Source: Vishniacozyma victoriae (lineage: Eukaryota; Basidiomycota; Tremellomycetes; Tremellales; Bulleribasidiaceae). Taken from it: a stretch of 64,000 nucleotides of DNA. The notes beneath the pieces were generated by a model, which was not told the DNA's origin, did not search any database, and was given only the letters and a program-made list of their open reading frames with translations. The first letter of the stretch is position 1, and every line of letters begins with the position of its first letter. Of this stretch, positions 25,567 through 35,332 are shown in pieces. Both the position numbers and the translations under genes were made by a program. The DNA is taken from the NCBI GenBank assembly GCA_017654735.1, contig JADPYG010000088.1, positions 1 to 64,000 on the forward strand. Reading direction: 5' to 3'.

Positions 25567-28023
25567 CTACCTGCCGCGACTAATGCTCCTCCCCCTGTAC
25601 TCCTCTACATGATCCCTCTCTGTCCACGCTTTATCTTCCTCGACAATACCAAGGGCATTATTACCTCTCCATCCCCTATCTGGGCTATTCCTACTCTGAC
25701 TCTGACTTGTACTTCGACGACTGATTACGGGTGAGGAGCCAGTACCGCTTGAAGAGGTCGAATCGGCAGAATGACCAAGTCGATCAGCTACTTTATCGCT
25801 ATACCTTGCCCTACCGCGCGAGTGAGAGCGGGTCGGCGAGTCATCTGGGTATGCAGTAGAAGTTGATAGAGTTGGCGGAAGGGGGGCAGTGTGGGGTACT
25901 GTGATCGTATTGATAGGATTGTTCCGAGGGCGTGAGGTGGAGGCGGAGGCTGTACGTGGTGGTTGGGTCATTATGATATCGCGACTTCGACTCCTGTTTC
26001 CGCTTTGGCTCTGGTCTCGATTTCGATTGCCGGCACCTTGACTCTGATCCCGATTCTGATTCCATCGCCATGATCCCACAGGCGATTGAGAAGGATTCCC
26101 GACCTCCATCTCTCCCTTCTTGGCCATACTTCGCCCTCTGTTTATACTCATATAATCCATCGAAGTCGATAGATCTCGCTGAGGTAACGGTTTTCTTGAA
26201 CTAGATCTCGAACGACCATTATCATTTCTATTTGAACGAGATCGCGATCCTGACGCCGGATTGTCGAGTTGAATAGCGAATGAATCGTGGGATCCGTGTC
26301 CTGGTTGCATGTACGGACTGAGATGTTCTTTGGATTGAGGACTGCGTATCGACATTGGCTGGGTGGACGGGGCTTTACCGAGTGACGAATCTTTTCGACC
26401 TCGGAATCGATCACTTGCTGGTGGTCCGCGAGACGTAGAAGGTCCTCTGGACTGATCTCTTGGACCCCTGGACTGGTCTCTAGCTCCACCCCGCATCCGC
26501 GATCTTGACCTCGACTTGCTCCTGCCCTTGACTTCTCGCCAGCCTACTACCGCATCCGACTCTCTGACTCGCTTGATATCCCACCTAGTATCCATGTTGG
26601 TGTCTAGACATCCACTTAGACATTCAATCCATTCCCTTCCTATCCCTATCGGATGTTCCCAATGACCATTCAATATCTTCATCTGCAATCTCGGGTCGTA
26701 AGAGTCGACAAAAGGTAATTTCCCAGTGAGTAGGGCATAGAGGATACAGCCCACTGCCCAGACATCTTGTGAGAGTGAAGGTTCACGACGGGGTGGACGA
26801 AGAAGTTCGGGAGAGGCGTATGGCATAGATGCAGAGGGGTATGGAGCGGCCGTGAGAGAAGGATCGGATATTTCAGACTCGGTATGACGGTGAATAGGTC
26901 GGTAAGGTGATGATGTCCGAGATTTTCGACCTCGACCAGGGGTGAGAGGAGGCGGGATAGTAGCTGGGCTCGTGTAGAGTGGTTTTCCATCGTCCAATTT
27001 CCGGCACATGTAGAAATCACATACGACCACATGTCCATGTAGATCCACCAAGAAATTGTCGAGCTTTAGATCTCCATGAAGTACATGTCCACTCCAATCT
27101 TCGAACCCTTCGTGTAGTGCCGAGACTGCAGCGACTACTCCAGGGAACCATTTCCTCGCTGTATTTTCTGATCCATGTTCCCTCTTGAGTACATCCAACA
27201 AGGACCCACCTGATAGTAAAGGAGTAAGGAGGAATGTCATCGAACTAGTACGGTGCATTTCAACGAGCGGTAGGAAAGAAGGGTGTCGAGGTAAGGATTG
27301 CCATATTTTGATTTCCTCCTCGAACCTCTCCAAAGATCCAGATTGATCCGACAAATCATCTTTCTTGACAATCTTGCACGCTAGTACTTCTCCATTCTCG
27401 TGGATAGCTTCCCTGACAGATGAGAATCCTCCTCTCCCGATCAACTTTCCAAGGGTATAGGATAAGACTTTGGCACCGAGGGCATCGGGTGCGATGGTCG
27501 TTTGTGGTTTAAGCGAGTTGTTGGATGAGAAATGGGATAAGAATGCAGAAGCGGGTGAGAATCCTCCTGATCGAGTCGACTCGGTAGGTGAGGGGGGTAT
27601 GACTCCAGGTTCAGAAAGTACAGAAGGCGAGCTAGAACGGGGAAGTCCAATTCCAGGTCGATTGACATGATGTGCGAATAATGCATGTCGAGCTGCAGCC
27701 GGAGGTGTATACTCTCCGATAGATGATAGCGCAGGCGACGTAAGGGTAGATCCAGCAGCTCCAAAACTGCTCAAACCAACAGTCTCTGTCCTTGTAGGGA
27801 GTAGCCTACTGGTTGAACCCCCATATTGACCGGCGGTTCTTAACAATTTAGCCCTTCGAACATCGACCGTTTGGAATGTCTCGGAGGTAGAAGTGGGAAG
27901 TGGGGAAGTCGATTCGTTATCTTCCGAACCGGACTCGACGGGTTTACCGGCTTGTTGATATGATACTGATCTATTGAATAACGCCGCCGACGGGTTCCGG
28001 TTAGGTTTAGGGGCATGTGCCAT
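25567..28023 (-). CDS. Protein kinase-like protein with HGD and DFY motifs
   Basis: Single exon of 818 codons. Residues about 188-490 form a protein kinase domain: glycine loop GRGGFSS (195-202), LACKIVK with the ATP-binding Lys at 217, catalytic loop LHGDLKLDNFL (HRD changed to HGD; Asp 318 kept), metal site CDFYMC (DFG changed to DFY; Asp 336 kept), a roughly 60-residue Pro/Ser-rich insert in the activation segment, then YASPELL and QDVWAVGCILYALLTGKLPF. The first 185 residues are disordered and the C-terminal 320 are Arg/Ser-rich (GRSKSRSRSR, QSRGPRDQSRGP). Missing the HRD Arg suggests activity without activation-loop phosphorylation, as in other RD-minus kinases; a pseudokinase is less likely because both Asp residues and the Lys remain. 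Family name not assigned. Confidence 0.85.
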   Translation of the reverse strand: MAHAPKPNRNPSAALFNRSVSYQQAGKPVESGSEDNESTSPLPTSTSETFQTVDVRRAKLLRTAGQYGGSTSRLLPTRTETVGLSSFGAAGSTLTSPALSSIGEYTPPAAARHALFAHHVNRPGIGLPRSSSPSVLSEPGVIPPSPTESTRSGGFSPASAFLSHFSSNNSLKPQTTIAPDALGAKVLSYTLGKLIGRGGFSSVREAIHENGEVLACKIVKKDDLSDQSGSLERFEEEIKIWQSLPRHPSFLPLVEMHRTSSMTFLLTPLLSGGSLLDVLKREHGSENTARKWFPGVVAAVSALHEGFEDWSGHVLHGDLKLDNFLVDLHGHVVVCDFYMCRKLDDGKPLYTSPATIPPPLTPGRGRKSRTSSPYRPIHRHTESEISDPSLTAAPYPSASMPYASPELLRPPRREPSLSQDVWAVGCILYALLTGKLPFVDSYDPRLQMKILNGHWEHPIGIGREWIECLSGCLDTNMDTRWDIKRVRESDAVVGWREVKGRSKSRSRSRMRGGARDQSRGPRDQSRGPSTSRGPPASDRFRGRKDSSLGKAPSTQPMSIRSPQSKEHLSPYMQPGHGSHDSFAIQLDNPASGSRSRSNRNDNGRSRSSSRKPLPQRDLSTSMDYMSINRGRSMAKKGEMEVGNPSQSPVGSWRWNQNRDQSQGAGNRNRDQSQSGNRSRSRDIIMTQPPRTASASTSRPRNNPINTITVPHTAPLPPTLSTSTAYPDDSPTRSHSRGRARYSDKVADRLGHSADSTSSSGTGSSPVISRRSTSQSQSRNSPDRGWRGNNALGIVEEDKAWTERDHVEEYRGRSISRGR

Positions 28024-28546
28024 TCTGCCATCAGCTGGTACATGGCCGTTGAACTACTAACTTACGGAGCTCTTCAGAGTCCAAAGGCTGTGCTATTGAA
28101 TAATGACTGTTATGCTAAGGCTGACTAATTGACATATGTCTATATAAGTTGATGAAAGAGTTGATAAAATAGGATACAAGAGATCTTCCTATCGGAGGGC
28201 CGGGCTTATACCCCTGAAGGAACCCGGAGTAGCGTGGGGCACCTATAAGGTTGAGTGGGGTGGCGAATGAAACGTGCGTTGTTAGTCAGAAGGCTGCATC
28301 TATGCTCAAAGGGAGTGCATGCATGCATAGGCTCTAGCAATGGTTGTTGATAGATGCATGCGACATGCTTTGAAAGGGAAGGGATGTATACTGCGTGCAA
28401 AGTACAGAAATGACAAGTGCCACATCACGCTACTACCACGTGCTATCACGGCGTTATAACACCCCGCCGAAATTCCGCTCACTGTTCAGCTAATTAACGT
28501 CTTTGAGTAGTGGTTGACCGTCAATAGAAGCCTTAAATCAGTCAAA
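28024..28546. promoter_or_regulatory. Divergent promoter of the kinase gene and RPL29
   Basis: About 520 bases without a supported ORF. Holds TATATAA near 28141, and two TGCATGC-rich clusters at 28316-28328 and 28354-28361. RPL29 starts at 28547 with an AAAATGG context. No RNA gene seen. Confidence 0.5.
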
Positions 28547-28989
28547 ATGGCCAAGTCAAAGAACCACACCAAGTAAGTAGTAGTATGCTGCAGTGTAGTA
28601 GAGGGGGGACTGACAGGCAGCCACAACCAGAACAAGAAGGCTCACCGAAATGGTATCACAAAGACCAAGACACAGAGGTACAAGAACTTGAACGGTTAGT
28701 TTGATGATGTGTTGGTATAGGATAGTAGCTGATATTTAGGTGTTGACCCCAAGGTTAGTCTCGTCTCTATCGTATGAACAGGAAGATGGTGGAACATTGA
28801 AAGTATTGGGAGGAACACAGGACTGTGGAAGGAATACAGGAATATGGAAGAAATGATGGACGGACAGACAAGGAGGAATACACGTGAACAACCACTAACC
28901 AACAGTTCCGACGTAACGCTCGATGGGCCGCTCAGGGAACCCAGAAGGCTGTCGCCGAGTCCAGGAAGGCTGCCGCTGCTTCGGCATAG
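28547..28989 (+). CDS. RPL29: Ribosomal protein eL29 (RPL29)
   Basis: Small basic protein of the 60S subunit. Four exons (28547-28572, 28621-28694, 28740-28753, 28906-28989) total 198 nt and 65 residues, the normal eL29 size. The product begins MAKSKNHTNHNQNKKAHRNG and continues KTQRYKNLNGVDPKFRRNARWAAQGTQKA, which is unmistakable. Exon 3 is a 14-nt microexon coding the VDPK segment. The last intron (28754-28905) is longer than its neighbours at 152 nt; I looked for a snoRNA in it and found no convincing C/D pair. Multiple introns and a short first exon are common for ribosomal protein genes in Cryptococcus-like fungi. Confidence 0.96.
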
Positions 28990-29220
28990 AGGGATAGCTG
29001 GAGTTAGGCAGACGGGCAGGATGGTTGGATAGCATGTGTATGGAGCATTGACGACCACTTGGCACTGGATCACTGCAACGGACACTCTCGCATGGCTGAT
29101 GGACGGATGGCTATTTATCGGACGCTAACTGGATGCTCACTGTAACTTGGAACAACATCACCCCCACTCAGATTTGGAGGAAAGACAGAAGCTCAAAAGT
29201 GCGAAGTTGGACAGGCTACA

Positions 29221-30873
29221 TCACTTTTCTAGCAACTTGTCCATCTTACTCTTGACCCTCGCGTAGCTTCGCCAATACCTACTCCACTCTTCCCCCTTTA
29301 CATCCTCTCCATCCGCGCTACTCAGACTCATGGCCCTCTCGAATGACTCGAGAGCAGGTTCTAAAACCTCATTAACACCTTGTTTTTCCAACATGACTCC
29401 CTTGATATAATTCGCTTCGGCAGCTACTAAATGTGCATCCCTACTGAGTAGCTTGGCGGCGTGTGATAGATTTGATGGTGGAGTAGTTGGAAGACCGGCG
29501 AGAGCAGTTTCTGCTGATGTCGTCGTGGACTGGGCTAGGGCGAATGCGGGCTGACCTAGGGCGTGAGTTACTGATGTCTTGTGTAATTGGAGTAGAGCGG
29601 ATCGGTGTGATAGCCATAGATCGTGAAGTTCTGCCGAGTCGGATGAGGGAGTCTGGGTAGTTGATTGTGGAATGAGGGATAATGCGAGGTCCTGGTACGC
29701 GGCGGCCTGAGTATAGTTTCCAGATTTAGCGAGTGAAGCTTCCATAGAGATGATTGCTGTAATTGTCGCTCGCAAGACGGGTGAACTGAGCTGTGACATA
29801 GCTGGGCCAGTCGGCGTAGAAGCGACTGGCATTTGAGGTTGCTTGTTAGAAGTAAACCACCCCTTTGCCTTTTCAGCAACAACCTCCACTGTCGTATGCG
29901 GTACTTCCACCCCTGCGTTCCTCAATCCCCAAGTCCACCAACTATCCCCATTTCCTCCTGTCCTAGCTTCCAGATCTCCAATCTTTGTACTTAATCGTAT
30001 CCGCCTCGCGTCGCCTGAAGCAGCATGGAAAATCTGTTGATAGACTTCTCTAGCTTGTAATAATGATGTATCGGTTGCGATCCGTTCCAAAACTCCAGCT
30101 TTGAGTAATAATAGATCGACAGCTGTTGGGTCTACTTCGACTTTACCCACTCCTGAGAATGAAGGGCCAGAGGTCGATGCTGAAGCAGGTAGATTTGGAG
30201 GGAATTTCAATCCTTTTTGCTTTGCTTGAGAAATCGCCAGATCGATATATTCCTCTGCTAATTCGTACCCTCGATCAATTTGGTTGACCCTCCCCGCAAT
30301 GGCTCCCATGGTGGGATGGAGTGTACTACTCCTTCCAATCGATCCTGATCCACTTCCACCAGCTCCTACTTCTTGACATATCCAAGCTGCCCTTAGGGCA
30401 TGACGGGCTTTCCAACCTAACCGCGAATCCGTTCCACCCTTGACTCCTCCAGTCCAAGATGGAGTCTCTTCCTCCCATCCAAATTCATCTGAAGAGACCC
30501 TTGTCGGAGATGCTAGTGAAACATTCTCGATATAGACATGTAATCCTTCAAAGGCGGTAAGAGATATTCCACCGATGGTAAGAATACCGTATAACAAATA
30601 ACGAATCATCCGGCCAAGGTAAGAGAAAGTGTACATTGCCGGACCGGCATAATCTTCCCTAGGCATATCGTGTGGCATTTGAAGTGGGGCAGGAGCACTA
30701 CGTTGAGGTGGTTGAGCATGATGACGGGCCGTGGAGGATAGATGGCGTAATGTCGTTATCGGGATGGCAGAAGGGCCAGCAACGGATCTGGAAGAAGGTA
30801 TCGGTCTGCGCAAGGTCCTGAGACCTAGCGCGAGCTCTCCTGCTCGTCGGGTCGGTATCAGAGCTGATCTCAT
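29221..30873 (-). CDS. Predicted mitochondrial membrane protein with helical repeats
   Basis: Single exon, 550 residues. The first 60 residues are Arg/Ser/Ala-rich with no acidic patches (RRAGELALGLRTLRRP, RHLSSTARHH), a probable mitochondrial presequence. A single hydrophobic segment follows near residues 87-110 (YLLYGILTIGGISLTAF), then a long alpha-helical part with TPR-like pairs (RGYELAEEYIDLAISQAKQKG, LEPALESFERAMSLSS). This architecture resembles fungal i-AAA adaptor Mgr3 and related TPR proteins of the inner membrane, but no diagnostic motif confirms it. Intron-free, unlike most neighbours. Stop at 29221, convergent with RPL29. Confidence 0.7.
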   Translation of the reverse strand: MRSALIPTRRAGELALGLRTLRRPIPSSRSVAGPSAIPITTLRHLSSTARHHAQPPQRSAPAPLQMPHDMPREDYAGPAMYTFSYLGRMIRYLLYGILTIGGISLTAFEGLHVYIENVSLASPTRVSSDEFGWEEETPSWTGGVKGGTDSRLGWKARHALRAAWICQEVGAGGSGSGSIGRSSTLHPTMGAIAGRVNQIDRGYELAEEYIDLAISQAKQKGLKFPPNLPASASTSGPSFSGVGKVEVDPTAVDLLLLKAGVLERIATDTSLLQAREVYQQIFHAASGDARRIRLSTKIGDLEARTGGNGDSWWTWGLRNAGVEVPHTTVEVVAEKAKGWFTSNKQPQMPVASTPTGPAMSQLSSPVLRATITAIISMEASLAKSGNYTQAAAYQDLALSLIPQSTTQTPSSDSAELHDLWLSHRSALLQLHKTSVTHALGQPAFALAQSTTTSAETALAGLPTTPPSNLSHAAKLLSRDAHLVAAEANYIKGVMLEKQGVNEVLEPALESFERAMSLSSADGEDVKGEEWSRYWRSYARVKSKMDKLLEK

Positions 30874-31068
30874 GGTGAGGAAGTGGGATGACGATTATTA
30901 GTCGAAGTTGATCCGAACTTTTCGACCACGGGTGGAGGCGTAGAGGTGGCGGCAAGCTGGCATTTACGAGACATCACATCGTCTCGGGGACTCAGCTTAT
31001 CTTGGGGTGACTCCAGCAAGGTGGTAATGTATACATGACGAACAGAATGATAATTTATGCAATGCAGT

Positions 31069-33224
31069 CTAATGCTCTTTCCCTTCTTTAACTCTAATCT
31101 TGAATTCTCCTCTCTCTCTAACTCCCAAAACCTGTTCCAGCGCCCAGCTCCTACATTCCTCCAATTCCTCCTGACTCTTCGTCCAGCGATTACGAGCTAT
31201 TGATCAGTACTTCAAAAAAAAATTCATAGATTGAGGACGTACCAATAATCCCCCACCCCCTCGTACTAGGTATCCTAAGCGGTTCCGTCTCCCACTCCCA
31301 ACCGCAATTCAATCCAACCCACCCAAGCCACATTAAATACGATTTATACCTACTCTGTCCCTGCTCTAGACCTGCCTCGAAATTCCCTTCGGGCGAGTGG
31401 GGATGTGGGGGAGGTTTGTATGTTGCGTGCATGAATTGGGAATCCCATTTATGCAAACAGCAAGGTAGGGAGAGGTGAGGGACGGGAGTGGATGGTAAGA
31501 GGGATAGAAGGGGGAGCCAGGGCTACTCATCAGCTTACTCCCTCCGAGAACTGAGTGGGACTTACAGTAAGTTCATCAGCGTGATTACCGATGAGGAAGG
31601 TCCCCTCTTGGATCACACAATTCTCCTTCGATGGCCAGGTTCCAGAACTCCACTCCTCAATGGAATCAGGGAACCAGGAAGGTGGATCCAGTGCACCCTC
31701 GATAAGTGCCGCCTGTGTCCGTGGAGGATATAGTGGCCATGTCCTCCTTGCTCGTAGTTCATAGCCTTTCCCTGCGTAGCCCTGTTCATCAGCTAACGCG
31801 GGAATGTGACGTACCTCTGAAATGAGGATATGAACGAGTAGGCCATTTCCCTATTATCAGCTATCTTCGATGGTGAGAAGAAAAGACTCACACAACCAAG
31901 ATCGATAAACCCATTCGGTGGTCTACCCCAAGTATCCCATTCCTCGCCCCCAGTATCAGATCTGGGGGGATACATATCCTTCCAAAGTAACATCAGAAAG
32001 GCGGCAATAGCAACATCCTGTGAACCCCAATTTGAAATATCATTCAACGAAGGTGTAGAATCGAAAGAAGGGGAAGGAGAAGGTAAGCTTGAATCCAAGA
32101 TATTCTACCGGTCGGCATAGACTGGTAATTTGACTTACCTTATAAACATGTCTCTTGACATCTTCAATCTTTGTACTCCCCGCTTTGGGAGCTCGGGAAT
32201 CGAGATGTCTATGACGGTCTTTGAGAATGAGGTAGAGGTCTTGGAAAGGTTCTTTCTTTACTACAGTCTATAATGTCAGCTTCTCTGTGCATGAGGGGGA
32301 TGGTGGACGTACATCGTGATTGACCCTCTTTTTATAGCCCACCATCTGGCCGAAACCATGTTTGTAGACCCTCTCCAATAATGCCAAACAAGTCCTGTCC
32401 AGCCTGGCTTGTGTGACCTTCGGGTCTTCTTTCCCCTTCGGTGATTCAATGGGTGTGGGTTCAGGTCCAGCTAACGGCGATCGTTTCCGAGGTAGACTCG
32501 TACGCCTTAGTCCAAGTAGAGGGTTGTCTGTTCGCGGTCCGGCCGATGTGGGTGGTTCAGGGGCTGTCGCCTCAGAGGTCGACGGGAAGGGTTCGTACGA
32601 AATTGATATTCGACCATGAACCTCTGGTTCTGTATCGACCGTTGATTCACCACTTGTATTGTCGGCCGTCGAAAGATCCTCCATCCCCCGTACAATATCA
32701 TTCTCATCCATTCCTTTGATCTGAGTCTCGAAGTAGAACACTAACCTCTTAACGGGCGGGTGAAAGAACGGTATCTCCCCCACATCCCTTACCATAGGTA
32801 TCATGACCACAATCCCTTTCTCACCCTTCTCCACCCCCTCCTCATGCCGATTCAACTCCTTAGACCGATAGAACAAGACCCTCTGATCTAATTTTCCATC
32901 CCGTTTAGGTTGTTTAGGCATCAATCTAACCCTTATCTCCTCTACCAATTCCATCCCTTCCCCTCTAATCCATTCTTCAAACCCTCCATCCTCCTCGATA
33001 GTGGACTTAATCTGAGATCGAGTATCCAGAGGAATAGGATCCGCCCTCAATATCAATGATGAATTTCGCTCAGGATGTAGAGTCAGATCTTTAAGGACGT
33101 GGAGGAAGGTGGGGAGGGTGAAATGACATGGGGTCGTCCAGGGAAATGTGAGGTTTGGGAGAAGTGGGTGCTGAGGTGCAGTCGGTTTGTAGGGCGGTGT
33201 TTTGACCGTTGGGGGTGTTGTCAT
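31069..33224 (-). CDS. TRM44: TRM44, tRNA(Ser) Um44 2'-O-methyltransferase
   Basis: SAM-dependent ribose methylase acting at U44 of serine tRNA. The ATG at 33224 opens a long first exon of about 315 codons; later exons carry the conserved core: DVAIAAFL, WGRPPNGFIDLGCGNGLLVHILISEG (SAM motif I, split by an intron after DLGC and another after ISE), GYELRARRTWPLYP, LIGNHADELT, PVPHLSLPCCLHKWD, YLMWLGWVGLNCGWEWE and LRIPSTRGWGIIG. A short basic tail (REREEFKIRVKEGKEH) ends at 31069. These blocks match the Trm44 family throughout. The region around residues 190-270 is a disordered insert. Same strand and spaced about 330 bases from the RTA1-like gene. Confidence 0.92.
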
Positions 33225-33549
33225 CTTGGTAGCATTTGCGAGGGTCCACTCTTTGACTATAACTCAGTCTGATGAGGTATAATCGGAGAAGCAGGACGAG
33301 TGAGAATGAGGTGCAAGATAGACAACTTTTTAGTCAAAGTAAGTTGAACCACCTCCACCCTTCTTTATCTTCTTGGCACAATACCCTACTACGATGAGAC
33401 GTATCACACTGCCTTGATGCATTCATCTAATTATCTATAAACATCTACGATTTCACTATAAATACACAGGGGATATTTCCTTCGGCTTTCATGTTGCTTA
33501 TTTCATTTCGACGGCATTCCTCAATTTGCTGGGTGTTGGATGTAAGGGC
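33225..33549. other. Intergenic: TRM44 promoter and RTA1-like 3' flank
   Basis: About 325 bases, pyrimidine-rich around 33350-33375 and AT-rich around 33425-33470. No supported ORF, repeat or RNA gene. Confidence 0.4.
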
Positions 33550-34800
33550 TTAGAGAACACCTTTCCAGACTGGTTTTCGGGGAAGTAAGAAACCCATGTG
33601 AAGGACGTTGAGGATGAGAACTGCTACTACCATCATAGCTCCATCGAGACCGTTTTGGAGGTCCTCTGAATTGTCAGCTCTACTCATGACAAGGGACAAG
33701 ATAAGAAAGACTAACCCTGTTTGACGAGTTCTCCATCCCATCCCTGTGATAGTTCGGCCGTTCGGTAGATACCTATCCATCAGCTGATCCCTTGTTGAGA
33801 GAGGATGGCTTACCTCGAATGATGATAGCAATACTCGAAATCAACATGCCAAACATGAACACCCACCATCCCTTACTCATTCCTGTCCATGTTTGCCCGT
33901 TGACGGGTGTCCCAGCATCATGCCCAGTACCCTTCAAATGAGTCACGCTAGTCCTCCTACTTTCACTATCAAATTCCCGCGTACCCATCTCCATATTGTC
34001 AGAGTTGGTAGCACCGAATTTCTTGATTCTAGATCCGTATGGTTTGTCTTTCCAAATTCGCAAACAGAAGTCTAGACCGATGAAGACGAAGATGATCATT
34101 ACACCTAATTGGAACGCGATACCGGCCAACATCAAGTTGGAAGCTGGATCTGGGGCCGGGGTAACGGATGCTGCCCATCCTCCGCCGATGGCTTGGAGGA
34201 CTAGAGAGACGATATCGGCAGTGAGAAAGATTGCCACGAACTACATGTCAGCTTATATCGTGTTGCTGAAAAAGGAAAGGACTGACCTTTCGGGAGGTGA
34301 GCATGCAGAAAGCAGGGTTGATCCTTTCGACTGCATGGCCTAGCATGGTGTACCTGAAGTCAGTGCGCTATCTTGAATTCGATGTAAACAGAGGGAACTC
34401 ACAGGAAAGCAGAAAAGAAGACGGGCGAGATGATGAGCCTGTCATCAGCAATGATCGTCCTAGTACTAGGAGGGTATTGACTCACGAAGCAATCTGCATC
34501 ATGAACGGAGTCTGCAAGTTCAAGTTTTTATGCGACCATAATCGTCCAGACCAGCCGATGACCTCACCTATTCGTCAGCTTTGCCCGAGTTGTCCAGCAA
34601 AGGGACCCACCGATGCACCCAGTAACGATAGTGGGGAAGACGATCCAATACTTATATCGGACTCCTTGGGCGATATGGGCTAAACCAAGAACGGAAAAGA
34701 TAACGATGAAAGCAATAGCAGCCCCTTCATCAGGTCTGTAACCATAGTATGAAGCTTGGGGGTAATCGTCGTAATTGATGATTCTTTCCGAGTCCGACAT
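33550..34800 (-). CDS. RTA1-like seven-helix membrane protein
   Basis: Member of the fungal RTA1/RSB1-like family of plasma-membrane proteins implicated in lipid translocation and resistance to toxic compounds. The ATG at 34800 starts MSDSERIIN, then YYGYRPDEGAAIAFIVIFSVLGLAHIAQ (helix 1). Later exons give VIFPTIVTGCIGG, IISPVFFSAFLYTMLGHAVE, FLTADIVSLVLQAIGGGWAAS, FQLGVMIIFVFIGLDFCLRIW, SKGWWVFMFGMLISSIAIIIRGIYRTAELSQGW and LDGAMMVVAVLILNVLHMGFLLP, so about seven helices. The IYRTAELSQGW block is the family's usual signature. A hydrophilic Ser/Thr-rich loop lies before helix 6. Six or so short introns. TTATATATATAA about 50 bases upstream may be its TATA box. Confidence 0.9.
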
Positions 34801-35332
34801 ATTGAGTATAAAGTGAAGTGATAAAGAAGAAGGACCCCGAGATGTGACTGGTTATATATATAATCAAAGGATAGTCCGGGCAAGCGAGCGGTGCAAAAGT
34901 AAAAACGTTATTCAACATCTGACTTTCGGGGTAACAAGGGTCGTTTGTAATCTAGGGACCATAGAATCATACAATGGCCGTCGTCGTTCCCCGTTTCAAA
35001 GATCGAGATCGCTCAACCTAGACTGATCTGCGGTGCGTCGTTCTCCACTAGATATGGGACTGCGCACCATTACATGTACCAGCAATGAATGACGCTCTTC
35101 AATGTCCCCGAAAGATGTTCGGGCATCGAAAACGTTTTCCCGGGCATGGGTTAATTATGCCCGTTCCTTACCTTGGCGTGATTCCCATGCCCGAAACCAG
35201 TGTGAATGACCTTCTGATAAGAGAGGGATATCGCGCAATCAAGAAATGCATATCGCGCAATACTATCGATACAGTAACTCCGGTGTCGGAGTTCAAGGAA
35301 TAATGAGGCCCAAAATGCATACACCACCTCAC
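34801..35332. promoter_or_regulatory. RTA1-like upstream region with inverted and direct repeats
   Basis: About 530 bases between two minus-strand genes. Contains TTATATATATAA at 34852-34863, a perfect 10-bp inverted repeat CGGGCATGGG (35141-35150) / CCCATGCCCG (35184-35193), and a 12-bp direct repeat ATATCGCGCAAT at 35228-35239 and 35250-35261. A 72-codon plus-strand ORF here (35085-35303) has no protein-like features. The region carries the CAP59-family 3' flank and the RTA1-like promoter. Confidence 0.55.

Noticed and set aside
28754..28905. C/D-box snoRNA in the long RPL29 intron
   Set aside because: An ATGATGG resembles a C box, but no CTGA D box follows at a suitable distance and there is no terminal stem.
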